NCBI RefSeq assembly: GCF_028657905.1
Contig: NZ_CP117779.1
Coordinates: 62,001-126,000, forward strand
Source: Burkholderia sp. FERM BP-3421
GTDB lineage: Bacteria > Pseudomonadota > Gammaproteobacteria > Burkholderiales > Burkholderiaceae
DNA length: 64,000 nt
Reading direction: 5' to 3'
In this document: piece after piece, positions 1 to 9,147 of the stretch
Position numbering within the stretch: the first letter of the stretch is position 1
How the letters are laid out: every line of letters starts with the position of its first letter
Translations under genes and position numbers: made by a program
Notes under the pieces: model-generated
Database searches by the model: none
Told to the model about the DNA's origin: nothing
The model's input: the letters and a program-made list of their open reading frames with translations, nothing else

Positions 1-460
1 GCAAGGCAGCTTCGAGCCGCTCGCGGCCACCTTGCGGCATGCGCTCGCGCGCGTGATCGAGACGCCGGTGCTGCCGCTGCGATTCGAGGATCGCGGCGAC
101 CAGGTCCATATCTGCGTGGTCGACAAGCAGTGGAACCTGAAGAAGCTCGTGTTCGCGGTGTCGGCCGCGATGCCGGCCGACAAGCTGCGCCAGCTGCTGC
201 CGCAGCAGACCAAGCTCGGCGCGGTCGAACAGATCCAGAAGCTGGTGGACCTGCAACTGCCGGGGGCCCGCCTGATCCCGCTGCCCAACCCGCCGCGCCA
301 GATTCCCTATTACGCCCAAAGCACCTACTTCGAGGTCGAATCGACCGATCCGTTCTGGACGCAGACGCTCGCCGGCTCGGCGATGGCGCTGCGCATCGTC
401 GGCGATTTTCCGGACCTGCGTTTCGAAGCATGGGGCTTGAGAGACGGGAAGGTGGCATGA
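1..460 (+). CDS. tssK: T6SS baseplate protein TssK, C-terminal part (5' end outside window)
   Basis: The reading frame is open from the first bases of the window (codons start at position 2) and ends at 460, so only the last ~152 residues are present. The piece carries the typical end of TssK: a proline-rich block around R-L-I-P-L-P-N-P-P-R-Q-I-P, then a Y-F-E-V sequence and a final F-P-D-L-R-F-E-A-W segment. TssK is the trimeric adaptor joining the baseplate to the membrane complex. It is followed directly by tssL and tssM, the usual order. Confidence rests on both sequence and order. Confidence 0.9.
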   Translation, partial: QGSFEPLAATLRHALARVIETPVLPLRFEDRGDQVHICVVDKQWNLKKLVFAVSAAMPADKLRQLLPQQTKLGAVEQIQKLVDLQLPGARLIPLPNPPRQIPYYAQSTYFEVESTDPFWTQTLAGSAMALRIVGDFPDLRFEAWGLRDGKVA

Positions 461-485
461 CACACGATATGAACCGCTATCCACG

Positions 486-2087
486 ATGAACCTGCTCAGA
501 AACGTTTCCTCTGCCATCCGGCGCGCGTCAACGAGCCCCGATCTGCTCGATCGGGTGATGGCGAATCTCGATCTGGCGACGCGAACGCCGACGCTGTCGT
601 CGCTGGCCAATGCGGCATCGGCCGACGGCGCCGCATCGGTCGGCGAAGCCAGTCCCCCTGCGCCGCCGGCACAGGACCACGCGGTGCTGCCGTTCCCGGC
701 GCCGGCGGGCAACGCCCGCGCGCGGCGCGACGGCACGGTGTCGTCGCCCGTGGTCTACAGCCAGCAAGGCGAACAGGTCGCGATCCTGAAGGCCGGCCAG
801 CAGTCGGCGAGCTGGAGCAACCCGTTCGTGTCGCACGCGCTGCCCGCGATCCTGCAATTGCGGCGGCATCTTGCGGACGGGCCGCTCGACCAGTCCGCGG
901 TACGCACGCAGCTCGGCCTAGAAGCGAGGCTCTACCGGGAACGGCTCGCCAGTTCCGGTTGCGAATGGGAGCAGATCCGCGACGCGTCGTACCTGCTGTG
1001 CACGTATCTGGACGAAAGCGTCAGCGATGCTGCGCGTGCCGCGTCGCAGGTGCTTTACGACGGCGAGCGCAGCCTGCTGGTGGAGTTCCACGACGACGCG
1101 TGGGGCGGCGAGGACGCATTCGCCGATCTCGGGCGCTGGATGAAGGCGGGCGATCCGCCCGTCGGCCTGCTGGCGTTCTACGAGCTGATCCTGTCGCTCG
1201 GCTGGCGGGGCCGCTATCGCGTGCTGGACCGCGGCGACGTGCTGCTGAAGGACCTGCGCTCGCAGTTGCACGCGCTCATCTGGCGTCACGTACCGCCCGA
1301 GCCGCTCGGCACCGGGTTGATCACGCCGGCGCGTCCGCGTCGCCGGTGGTGGACGCCGGTGCGGGCGGGCGCGGTCGCGCTAGGCGCCGTGCTGCTGACC
1401 TACGGCATCGCGAGCGCGGTGCTCGACTCGCAGGGTCGACCGATGCGCAACGCGCTGGCCGCATGGATGCCGCCGACCCGCACGATCAATCTCGCGGAAA
1501 CGTTGCCGCCGCCGCTGCCGCAACTGTTGTCCGAGGGCTGGCTCACGGCGTACAAGCATCCGCAGGGCTGGCTGCTGGTGTTCCGTAGCGACGGCGCGTT
1601 CGACGTGGGCAAGGCGCAGGTGCGCGCCGATTTCGAGCGCAACATCGAGCGGCTCGGGTTGGCGTTCGCGCCGTGGCCGGGGGATCTAGAGGTGATCGGC
1701 CACACCGACCGGCAGCCGATCCGCACGAACGAGTTCGCGGACAACCTGGCGCTGTCGGAAGCGCGGGCGCGGACCGTCGCCGCGGAACTGCGCAAGACCG
1801 CGGTGCCGGGCGGTGCGCAGGCGCCCGAGAACGCCGTGAAGCGGAACATCGACTATTCGGGGCGCGGCGACGCGCAGCCGATCGATGCGGCACAGACGCC
1901 CGCTGCCTACGAGCGAAACCGGCGGGTGGACGTGCTTTGGAAGGTAATCCCGGCGGGCGGCCGGCGCGCGCCGAATGCGGCCGATTCGCCGGGCGTCGGC
2001 CCAGCCGCGCGGCCCGCGCTTCCGGACGGCGTCGTGACGGCACCCGACGGCCAGTCGCCGTATGCAACCGAGGACAAAAAGCAATGA
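486..2087 (+). CDS. tssL: T6SS inner-membrane protein TssL (DotU/IcmH family) with C-terminal OmpA-like domain
   Basis: 533 residues. After a low-complexity N-terminal ~110 residues comes the cytoplasmic DotU domain (about 110-285; visible L-C-T-Y-L-D-E and Y-E-L-I-L-S-L-G-W-R-G-R-Y motifs), one transmembrane helix at about 294-312, and a periplasmic OmpA-like peptidoglycan-binding domain at about 355-500 with G-H-T-D near residue 404 and an N-x-x-L-S-x-x-R-A motif. TssL anchors the TssJLM membrane complex, and the OmpA domain marks the 'evolved' form that binds the cell wall itself. The ATG at 486 lies 26 bp after tssK. The stop overlaps the start of tssM by 4 bp (ATGA), which indicates translational coupling. 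Confidence 0.93.
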   Translation: MNLLRNVSSAIRRASTSPDLLDRVMANLDLATRTPTLSSLANAASADGAASVGEASPPAPPAQDHAVLPFPAPAGNARARRDGTVSSPVVYSQQGEQVAILKAGQQSASWSNPFVSHALPAILQLRRHLADGPLDQSAVRTQLGLEARLYRERLASSGCEWEQIRDASYLLCTYLDESVSDAARAASQVLYDGERSLLVEFHDDAWGGEDAFADLGRWMKAGDPPVGLLAFYELILSLGWRGRYRVLDRGDVLLKDLRSQLHALIWRHVPPEPLGTGLITPARPRRRWWTPVRAGAVALGAVLLTYGIASAVLDSQGRPMRNALAAWMPPTRTINLAETLPPPLPQLLSEGWLTAYKHPQGWLLVFRSDGAFDVGKAQVRADFERNIERLGLAFAPWPGDLEVIGHTDRQPIRTNEFADNLALSEARARTVAAELRKTAVPGGAQAPENAVKRNIDYSGRGDAQPIDAAQTPAAYERNRRVDVLWKVIPAGGRRAPNAADSPGVGPAARPALPDGVVTAPDGQSPYATEDKKQ

Positions 2088-5000
2088 TACGAAACAGTCT
2101 GCGGGTCTTTGTCGCGGTTCTGATCGCAGTCTTGATCTGCTGGGTCGGCCCTTTGTTTGCGCTGGGCATCTACCGTCCGTTCGCCTCGGTCTGGGTGCGC
2201 GAAATCCTGGTCGCAGCCGTGCTCGTGTGGGGGCTGTGGCCGACGCTTGCGCGGCTCTGGGCACGGCTTGCGATGAGTCCGCGCCGGGTGCGCACGTCGC
2301 AGCCGGAGGCGCGATCCGATTTCATCGACGAGCGGCTGCGCGACCTGGACCGCCAATTGAAGGCCCGCTGGCTGCGCGAGCCGCGCAGCCGCTGGAAGCA
2401 CTGGGGTGGCGTGCTGAGCCGGCAGCATCGGGCCGCGCTGCCGTGGTACGTCGTCCTCGGCGCGGAAGGGAGCGGCAAGACGAGCCTGGTGGTGAAGGCG
2501 GTGAACGCGGGCGGCTCCGACATGGCGCAGAGGCTCGCGATCGAACCGCTCGACAGCCGTGGAGGCGACTTCGATTTCCGCATCGCCAGCGACGCGGTGT
2601 GGTTCGATATCGGCGGCCGCTGGAACTTGCGTGATGGCATCGACGACACGTCGCTCGACGCGTGGAAAAAGCTGCTGCACGGGCTGCGTCGCCTGCGCGG
2701 GGGCGCGCCGGTCAACGGCGTGGTGCTGTGCGTCGACAGTGAGTCGATGGTCGATGCGCCGCTGGAGGTCCGCAAGCGTCTCGCCGACGTCGTGTATCGC
2801 CGGCTCACGGAGATGCGCGAGGTATTCGGGCAGCAGGCGCAAGTCTACGTGGCGTTGAACGGGATCGACCGGCTCGACGGCGCGGTCTCCATGCTGTCGC
2901 TGCTGGACGCCAGCCGCTGGGCGAGTGGCGTGGGCTTCTGCCTGCCCGAGCAGGCGTGCGACGAAGGCGCGGCGGCGGCCGGCGCGAGCTGGCATGGCGC
3001 GTTGCAGCACCTGCAGCAGCGCGTCCAGCAGCAGGTGTTGTTCTCCGCACCGGCGGCGACCGAGGTCGCGGCGAATTACGCGCAATTGCGCTTCGTCGAG
3101 ACGCTTAGCCAGCTGCACAAGGCGCTGCTCGTCTGGCTGCAGATGGCGATCATGCCCGGCGAGCTCCATGCCGCCGCGCGGCTGCGCGGCGTGTGGATGG
3201 GCTCGATGGCGGAACTGGCTGTCGCGCAGTCGGGCGGCGCGACGGCCGGGCCACCGGTGCAGACCTGGCCGATGGACGCGTTGTGGACGCCTCTGTTCCG
3301 GCAGGTTGCGCTCGAGCGCGACGCCGTGCGGCCGAGCGGCACGCAATCGTGGCGCAGCCGGGCTGGCCACGCGCTGCGCTGGGCGGCGCTGCCGGTCCTC
3401 GCGATCTGTCTCGTGCTCTGGTTTGGCTGGAGCTACTTCGCCGAGCGCACCTATCTCGACGACGTGTGGGCGCAGTTCAGCGAAGCGAAGCGCGTGGCGC
3501 AGGCCCAGGTGTCGTATGGCCCTGACGACGGCTCGCCGCTGCTCGACGTCGCGAGCCAGATGCACTACGCGCAGGCGCAGGCGCAAGACGCCGGCCGGCG
3601 GATGGCGACGCCGTACTTCGAGCACGGACTCGTCGCCGATGCGGCGCGCGACACTTACCACCGGCAGTTGCAGAAGATGCTGATGCCGGAGCTGTACAAC
3701 GAGGTGCGGCGCGTGCTGGTCGCGCAGTCGGACGGCGCCCCCGGCGATGTGTACCAGACGCTCAAGGTGTACTTGATGCTGTGCCGGCCCGATCGGCGCA
3801 ACGCGACCGAAGTCGAGCGCTGGCTGAGCAGCCGCTGGGACAGCCTGTCCGGCGGGCAGTACGGCGACGACGACCGGCGCGCGCTGCTGGCGCATGTGCG
3901 CGCGCTGATCGAGCTGCCGAAGCTTCCGGGCACGCCCGAGGACGCGAACCTGGTGCGCTCGGCGCGTGCCCGGGCCGAGCAGATTCCGATCGTGACGCGC
4001 GTGTTGCAGAACATTCACGCGCAGGGGTTGCCGGCCCAGGTCAACGACACCTCGCTGTCGCGCGCGGCCGGCTTCGCATCGGCGATGAGCCTGCGGATGC
4101 GTAGCGACACCCCGGCGACCGACGTTGCGGTGTCCGGCTGGTTCACGCGGGCCGGCTACACGGACGTGTTCCTGCCGCGTCTGGAGAAGAGTGCGCGCGC
4201 GACGCTCGAGGAGGATAGCTGGGTGCTGCACGACACGATGCTGCACGGCAATAGCTTCCAGATCGACGGGCTGGTGCAGAAGCTCACGGATGCCACCCGT
4301 GCGCAGTTCCTGCAGGACTACATCACCGCCTGGCAGAACTTCCTCAACGATGTGACGGTGCGCAGCGTTACGGGCCTTGACGACGCTTCGCAGTTGGCGG
4401 CGGCGATGATGGATTCGCAGTCGCCGCTCGCGAGCCTGCTGCGCTTCGCGGCGCGCGAGGCGACGCTCACCGGCGCAAGCGACGAAGGCAATATCGACAG
4501 CTGGATCGATCGTCAGAAATTTCGTTTCGAAAAGGGACGGCGCCAGATCGTTGGCGAGTTGAATGGCCAGCACTATCGGACCGTGCTGTTGCCGGAGCAT
4601 GTTGTCGAGGAGCACTTCCAGGCCATCCGGCAACTGGCCGCGCAGTTGAACAATCGCGGCGTGGAGTCGAGTAGTCCGCTCTCCCGGCTGTTCGAGCCGC
4701 TATACCGGCAATTGGGGCTCGTCAACGGTGCATTGCAGGCAGGGCAGGTGCTGCCCGCGCAATACGATGCATTCTCGCGGCTCAAGGAAACCGCCGCGCG
4801 TCAGCCCGAGCCGGTGCGGGGCATCATGCTCGACCTGATCGGCAACGGTAGCGCAATGACGACCCGCGAGTCGGGCGCACTGCTCAATCGCGGCGCGGCA
4901 GGCGCGACATCCACCGTGTGCAGTACCGGATTCACGAGCCGTTATCCGTTCCGCCGCGGCGCGCGGGTCGATGCGGGCGTGGAGGATTTCGAGCGCCTGT

Positions 5001-5569
5001 TCAGCGCCCAGGGACTGATGGCGACGTACTTCCGCGATCACCTCTTGCCCTACGTCGACACGTCGAGCACGCCGTGGAAGGAGCTGCGTTCCAACGGCGG
5101 GAATCTCGGCCTCGTGAATCCGAGCGTGCTGTCGTCGTACGAGACGGCCGATCGCATCCGCGGCGCGACGCTCGACGAATCCGGGCGCCTGGGAGTATCC
5201 ACCGTGCTGCGCTTCGTCGACATGGATTCGCAGATTTCGGAAGCACAGCTGATCGTCGGCGGACAGACGCTGCACTATGCGCACGGGATGACTTCTCCCC
5301 AGCGAATCGACTGGAATGGGCAGAGCGCTAAGCTCGCGATCCAGTTGCAGCTGAAATCGGTCGACGGTCGGCTGAACACGATTCAGTTCGACGGACCTTG
5401 GGCATTGTTCCGCTTCTTCGACGCGGGGCAGGCGGCGGGCGGGACGGCCGACCGTCGCGAGAGGCTGTATCAGACGAGCATCGGGGCGGTCCGGCTGGAG
5501 TGGCAGGCGCTGACGACGCCTTCGCCGATCTGGTCAGGCATCCTGCAGTCGTTCAGATGTCCGTCGTGA
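2084..5569 (+). CDS. tssM: T6SS inner-membrane protein TssM (IcmF family)
   Basis: 1161 residues, the usual TssM length. Two N-terminal transmembrane segments (about 5-30 and 38-60), then a cytoplasmic domain with an intact Walker A G-A-E-G-S-G-K-T at about 126-133, a third transmembrane helix at about 432-455 (A-L-P-V-L-A-I-C-L-V-L-W), and a long periplasmic region ending in the IcmF C-terminal beta domain. The start is the ATG overlapping the tssL stop at 2084-2087; longer open frames upstream only shadow tssL. TssM forms the trans-envelope channel with TssL and TssJ. TssJ is not in this window. Confidence 0.93.
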   Translation: MIRNSLRVFVAVLIAVLICWVGPLFALGIYRPFASVWVREILVAAVLVWGLWPTLARLWARLAMSPRRVRTSQPEARSDFIDERLRDLDRQLKARWLREPRSRWKHWGGVLSRQHRAALPWYVVLGAEGSGKTSLVVKAVNAGGSDMAQRLAIEPLDSRGGDFDFRIASDAVWFDIGGRWNLRDGIDDTSLDAWKKLLHGLRRLRGGAPVNGVVLCVDSESMVDAPLEVRKRLADVVYRRLTEMREVFGQQAQVYVALNGIDRLDGAVSMLSLLDASRWASGVGFCLPEQACDEGAAAAGASWHGALQHLQQRVQQQVLFSAPAATEVAANYAQLRFVETLSQLHKALLVWLQMAIMPGELHAAARLRGVWMGSMAELAVAQSGGATAGPPVQTWPMDALWTPLFRQVALERDAVRPSGTQSWRSRAGHALRWAALPVLAICLVLWFGWSYFAERTYLDDVWAQFSEAKRVAQAQVSYGPDDGSPLLDVASQMHYAQAQAQDAGRRMATPYFEHGLVADAARDTYHRQLQKMLMPELYNEVRRVLVAQSDGAPGDVYQTLKVYLMLCRPDRRNATEVERWLSSRWDSLSGGQYGDDDRRALLAHVRALIELPKLPGTPEDANLVRSARARAEQIPIVTRVLQNIHAQGLPAQVNDTSLSRAAGFASAMSLRMRSDTPATDVAVSGWFTRAGYTDVFLPRLEKSARATLEEDSWVLHDTMLHGNSFQIDGLVQKLTDATRAQFLQDYITAWQNFLNDVTVRSVTGLDDASQLAAAMMDSQSPLASLLRFAAREATLTGASDEGNIDSWIDRQKFRFEKGRRQIVGELNGQHYRTVLLPEHVVEEHFQAIRQLAAQLNNRGVESSSPLSRLFEPLYRQLGLVNGALQAGQVLPAQYDAFSRLKETAARQPEPVRGIMLDLIGNGSAMTTRESGALLNRGAAGATSTVCSTGFTSRYPFRRGARVDAGVEDFERLFSAQGLMATYFRDHLLPYVDTSSTPWKELRSNGGNLGLVNPSVLSSYETADRIRGATLDESGRLGVSTVLRFVDMDSQISEAQLIVGGQTLHYAHGMTSPQRIDWNGQSAKLAIQLQLKSVDGRLNTIQFDGPWALFRFFDAGQAAGGTADRRERLYQTSIGAVRLEWQALTTPSPIWSGILQSFRCPS

Positions 5570-5624
5570 TGCACGCCATGTATCGCAATGCGCCAACCGG
5601 CGCGAACTTGAAAAGGAGTAGCAG

Positions 5625-5984
5625 ATGATTGATCCGAAGGTAATCCTGGCTGCGTGCACCAGCGCACATGAATACGGACAGAGCGCAGGAAGCTCGATGG
5701 CGCAGCCATTCATGGACTCGATTCCTGACATGTCGGTGGCATCGTCGCAGAACGCGAGCAACGTGATCGGCGGCGTTCATCAGATCGGCGGCAAGATGCT
5801 GGACCATATGGTGAACATCAAGGCGTCGGTCGACAAGCAGGTTGCCGCGCACCAGGACGCGCAGCAGCGGCAAAAGACCTACGACTTCAACGTTAACATG
5901 AATGACCTGCGACCTACCAACACGGTCGGTTTCCCACAGGAAATGCCGTCCAACTTCTTCGCGCCGTTTAAAACCGGAAAATAG
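5625..5984 (+). CDS. Unknown 119-residue protein in the T6SS cluster
   Basis: A clear Shine-Dalgarno (AAAAGGAG) stands 7 bp before ATG 5625. The protein has no signal peptide or membrane helix. It is rich in Ser, Gln, Asn and Met, with a central amphipathic helix-forming stretch and a C-terminal N-x-F-A-P-F segment. I do not recognise a family. It lies 55 bp after tssM and before vgrG on the same strand, so it is probably co-transcribed with T6SS genes; a role as accessory or cargo factor is only inference. Confidence 0.65.
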   Translation: MIDPKVILAACTSAHEYGQSAGSSMAQPFMDSIPDMSVASSQNASNVIGGVHQIGGKMLDHMVNIKASVDKQVAAHQDAQQRQKTYDFNVNMNDLRPTNTVGFPQEMPSNFFAPFKTGK

Positions 5985-5994
5985 TCGGCTTGGA

Positions 5995-6017
5995 CGCGAG
6001 CCGCTGCGCGGCTCGCG
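5995..6017. other. Perfect 9-bp hairpin between two small genes
   Basis: CGCGAGCCG at 5995-6003 pairs with CGGCTCGCG at 6009-6017 across a 5-base loop. No T-run follows on either strand, so it is not a convincing intrinsic terminator; it could be an mRNA-stabilising or processing hairpin. Confidence 0.5.
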
Positions 6018-6111
6018 AAAGTTGGCAGGTCTGGCGTTCTGCGTCAGGTCTTCTGGGCGTAGCCGGCGACAACGGACGGCGCGCCGCATCATTTGAAAGG
6101 AATACGCAATC

Positions 6112-6363
6112 ATGAAGAGAATATTTTTTGGACTCCTATTCGGTACGTTGTCAGTGAGCGCCTATGCGCAATTCGGCCAGCTTATCCAGTCGGTCACGGA
6201 TCAAGTGACCAGCGCTGCGCAGACGCAGGTGAACCAGGGCGTGCGGTCGGCGACGGATGAGGCGGTACAGTCGGCGACGACGCATACGCGCAAGATGATC
6301 GACTCTGTGCGCTCGTCCGACAAAAGCACGATAAAGGAAGGCCAGGACGTAAAGCCTCAATGA
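6112..6363 (+). CDS. Small secreted protein of unknown function (83 residues)
   Basis: ATG 6112 follows a GAAAGGAA ribosome site. Residues 1-19 form a signal peptide (K-R-I-F-F-G-L-L-F-G-T-L-S-V-S-A-Y-A with an A-Y-A cleavage site). The mature ~64 residues are hydrophilic and predicted helical, with repeated (S/T)-A-x-(Q/T) patterns resembling an amphipathic coiled coil. No family recognised. Its position between tssM and vgrG suggests a periplasmic helper or an immunity-like partner, which is inference. Confidence 0.6.
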   Translation: MKRIFFGLLFGTLSVSAYAQFGQLIQSVTDQVTSAAQTQVNQGVRSATDEAVQSATTHTRKMIDSVRSSDKSTIKEGQDVKPQ

Positions 6364-6516
6364 CCCGGAGCGAGATCGAGCGGATACGCCCCGCCCCGGG
6401 GGGACTGAATCGCGCAGCATGCAGGCGCGTGTCGATAGGAGAAAACTCTTTGGATTTTCCTAACGTAATTGCAGAACCAGATTCGTCTAAAAAATGACCG
6501 TCATCCGAGGAATTTT

Positions 6517-8808
6517 ATGCGTCTGATCGAATTACGCAGCGATGTATTGGACTCGAGGGTAGTCGCACTGGCTTTTACGGCTCGCGAGGATTTCTCGCAG
6601 GAGCCGTCGTACCGCCTCGACCTGTTGAGCAGCGATCCGGAGCTAGATCTGGACTCGCTGCTGGGCGGGTTAGTGTCGGCCGACATCGACCTTGACGACG
6701 GAATGATACGAACCTTCAACACCTACGTGTTTGGGGGCTACGACACGGGGCAGCTGAGTGGTCAATATACCTACACGCTGGAACTGAAAAGCTGGCTGTC
6801 GTTCCTGGAGGAGAACCAGAACAGCCGGATCTTTCAGAACCTGACGGTGCCGCAGATCGTCGAGCAGGTGTTCCAGGGACATCAGCGGACTGATTACCGC
6901 TTCGAGCTGGAAGGCGCGTATGACGTGCGCGAATACTGTGTGCAGTTTCAGGAATCCGATCTGAATTTCGTCAAACGCCTGCTCGAAGACGAAGGGATCT
7001 ACTTCTGGGTTGAGCACGAGTTGTTCCGGCACGTGGTGGTGCTGTCCGACACGCAGCGCTTCAGGGACCTGCCGTTTCCTTATCGGCAGTTGCGGTACCT
7101 GCCAGACGGCGAGGAGTCGCGGGCGATCTGGGGGCGCGAAGGGGTGCAGCGGCTGCAGAAGACCCGTCGGGTGCGGCCAAACAACGTCGCGCTGCGCGAT
7201 TTCAACTACCTGGCGCCCTCGAACCGTCTGGACAGTGATGCACAGATTTCGCCGGAGCCGGCGCTGTCGGGAGTGCAGCTTGAATACTACGACTACGCGG
7301 CGGGGTATCAGCAGGAACAGACTGGGGAGCGTCTGGCGCGGTTAAGACTCGAGGCGTTTCAGGCGGAGGCACATGTGTTGACCGGCGAGGCGAACGCGCG
7401 CGCCTTGGGAACTGGTCAGGCATTCACGCTGGGTGGTTACCCGGCGGTGAGCCGGAATCGTCGCTACTACGTGATCGGCAGCGAGCTGTCGTTTATCCAG
7501 GACGGACCGGACAGCACATCGCAGGGGCGTAACGTCGTGGTGAAGTTTCGCGCGTTGGCGGACAACCAGCCGTACCGGCCGGCGCTCGTGACAAGGCGGC
7601 CGCAAGTGCCCGGCATCCAGAGTGCGACGGTGGTGGGATCACAGGTGTCGGAGGTGTACACCGACAGGCTCGGTCGGATCAAGGTGCATTTCCACTGGGA
7701 CCGCTACAAGACGGTCGAAGCCGATGCATCGTGCTGGATCCGGGTGTCACAGGCCTGGGCTGGCAAGGGTTGGGGCGTGCTCGCATTGCCGCGGGTTGGG
7801 CAGGAGGTGCTGGTGACATATGTGGACGGCGATCTCGACCGGCCGGTGGTGACAGGGGTCGTCTACAACGGCGAGAACCCGACACCCTATGACTTGCCGA
7901 AGGATGCCCGCTACACGGGGCTGGTGTCGCGTTCGATCAAGCAGGCGGGGCAGGCGCAGAACGGTAGCCAGCTCACGTTCGACGACCAATATGGCGCGGA
8001 ACGCCTGATGCTCCACTCCGAGCGCGACATGCAGCAGACCGTCGAGCGCAACAGCTCGATCGCCGTCGGTCAGGATTTCAATACATCGATAGTGGGCACC
8101 AATACCTCCGTCGTCGGTACGAACATAAGTTACACAGGAACTGCTGTCTCATATACGGGCGTCTCGGTCGGCTACGCGGGTGTTTCAACAAGTTTCACCG
8201 GCGTCAATACGTCATGTGTCGGTGTAAGTACAAGCTATACCGGTGTTAGCACATCATTCACCGGAGTAGAAACGGGATTCGTTGGAGTCTCCACATCATT
8301 CACCGGAATTTCAACCGGCTTTACCGGAGTATCGACGCAGTTTACGGGGGCAGACTTTTCCGTTCATGGTTCTAGCACATCAGTCACGGGTGTATCAAAT
8401 AGCATGTGTGGTATTTCTTCGTCGTTGACTGGGACACATACGTCAGTTACTGGTCAGGAGCAGAGCATTGTGGGCGTGTCTCTATCCTATACAGGTGTAT
8501 CGAACCACATGACTGGCACCAGCGCCTCGGTGACTGGTACATCGACAAATATTACGGGGACATCAGTGTCGAACACCGAGACGGAAATCAGTGTAATCGG
8601 TACATCAGCATCGACAGTAGGTACATCAACAAGCGTAACCGGAGTTCACTCATCGACTACCGATAGCTCATTTAGCGTTACCGGGTCAAGCACTTCATTA
8701 ACTGGAAATTCATTCTCGCTTGTTGGGTTAAATTATTCATGCGTCGGAGTTGGTTATGCAAATCTCGGAGTTGACTTAAATCAAGTTCAAATGCAAATTT
8801 TGAATTGA
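6517..8808 (+). CDS. vgrG: T6SS spike protein VgrG with long repetitive C-terminal extension
   Basis: 763 residues from ATG 6517, chosen over the in-frame TTG at 6469 because CCGAGGAA precedes it. Residues ~1-360 are the gp27-like domain (F-x-V-R-Y-x-E-S-D-L-N-F-V-type motif near 150: Q-F-Q-E-S-D-L-N-F-V-K-R-L-L-E-D-E-G). Residues ~375-465 are the gp5 OB-fold (D-R-L-G-R-I-K-V-H-F-H-W-D; G-W-G-V-L-A-L-P-R-V-G-Q-E-V). From ~525 to the end the needle is replaced by about 30 short repeats (see separate entry). Trimeric VgrG tips the Hcp tube and carries effectors. The next gene is a predicted effector, so this VgrG is its likely carrier. Confidence 0.93.
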   Translation: MRLIELRSDVLDSRVVALAFTAREDFSQEPSYRLDLLSSDPELDLDSLLGGLVSADIDLDDGMIRTFNTYVFGGYDTGQLSGQYTYTLELKSWLSFLEENQNSRIFQNLTVPQIVEQVFQGHQRTDYRFELEGAYDVREYCVQFQESDLNFVKRLLEDEGIYFWVEHELFRHVVVLSDTQRFRDLPFPYRQLRYLPDGEESRAIWGREGVQRLQKTRRVRPNNVALRDFNYLAPSNRLDSDAQISPEPALSGVQLEYYDYAAGYQQEQTGERLARLRLEAFQAEAHVLTGEANARALGTGQAFTLGGYPAVSRNRRYYVIGSELSFIQDGPDSTSQGRNVVVKFRALADNQPYRPALVTRRPQVPGIQSATVVGSQVSEVYTDRLGRIKVHFHWDRYKTVEADASCWIRVSQAWAGKGWGVLALPRVGQEVLVTYVDGDLDRPVVTGVVYNGENPTPYDLPKDARYTGLVSRSIKQAGQAQNGSQLTFDDQYGAERLMLHSERDMQQTVERNSSIAVGQDFNTSIVGTNTSVVGTNISYTGTAVSYTGVSVGYAGVSTSFTGVNTSCVGVSTSYTGVSTSFTGVETGFVGVSTSFTGISTGFTGVSTQFTGADFSVHGSSTSVTGVSNSMCGISSSLTGTHTSVTGQEQSIVGVSLSYTGVSNHMTGTSASVTGTSTNITGTSVSNTETEISVIGTSASTVGTSTSVTGVHSSTTDSSFSVTGSSTSLTGNSFSLVGLNYSCVGVGYANLGVDLNQVQMQILN
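8095..8790 (+). repeat. Tandem ~21-bp (7-residue) repeats encoding the VgrG tail
   Basis: The last ~235 codons of vgrG repeat the pattern S-x-S-x-(T/V)-G-(V/T/I), e.g. S-T-S-F-T-G-V. Alternating Ser/Thr and Val/Gly/Phe in a 7-residue register fits a beta-helix or triple-stranded beta-prism needle. The DNA copies are diverged, and AT content and rare codons rise along the tract compared with the front of the gene. Confidence 0.8.
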
Positions 8809-9147
8809 CCCTTTGTTTTGTTGCCATTCATGGGCGGGCATTATTATGTATTAATTTCTCGATTGCCGCGAAAGGTGAAATGGAGTCGAATTAAGCGAGC
8901 ATCAAAGATGGTGTGACGATGGCTTTTAGCCTATAAGCACGGCACTCAGAAATCGGCCAATCTTTTCGAGGTATACGAATACACGCATCTGTAAATGTTT
9001 TTCAACGATATAAAATATGCATAAATATGGCACGCCCGACATTAACGTGATCTGCACTTGCGCGCAGCGCACGTGATTTGCAATTAATTGACCGCATCGA
9101 CGGAATTGCTGCTCTTTTATTGTAATTTTTATGGGATCTGTGGATTT
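8809..9147. other. AT-rich intergenic region between vgrG and effector gene
   Basis: Some 340 bp of AT-rich sequence. Open frames here lack ribosome sites and coding character. I see no convincing promoter or terminator, only a general fall in GC that continues through the next two genes. Confidence 0.4.

Noticed and set aside
1907..4633. Very long (908-codon) open frame on the minus strand
   Set aside because: It is antisense to tssL/tssM and arises from high GC3 in those genes; its translation is His/Arg-rich without any family motif.
8095..8790. CRISPR-like spacing of short repeats
   Set aside because: Repeats are in frame, about 21 bp, diverged and coding; no spacer structure. No CRISPR array was seen anywhere in the window.
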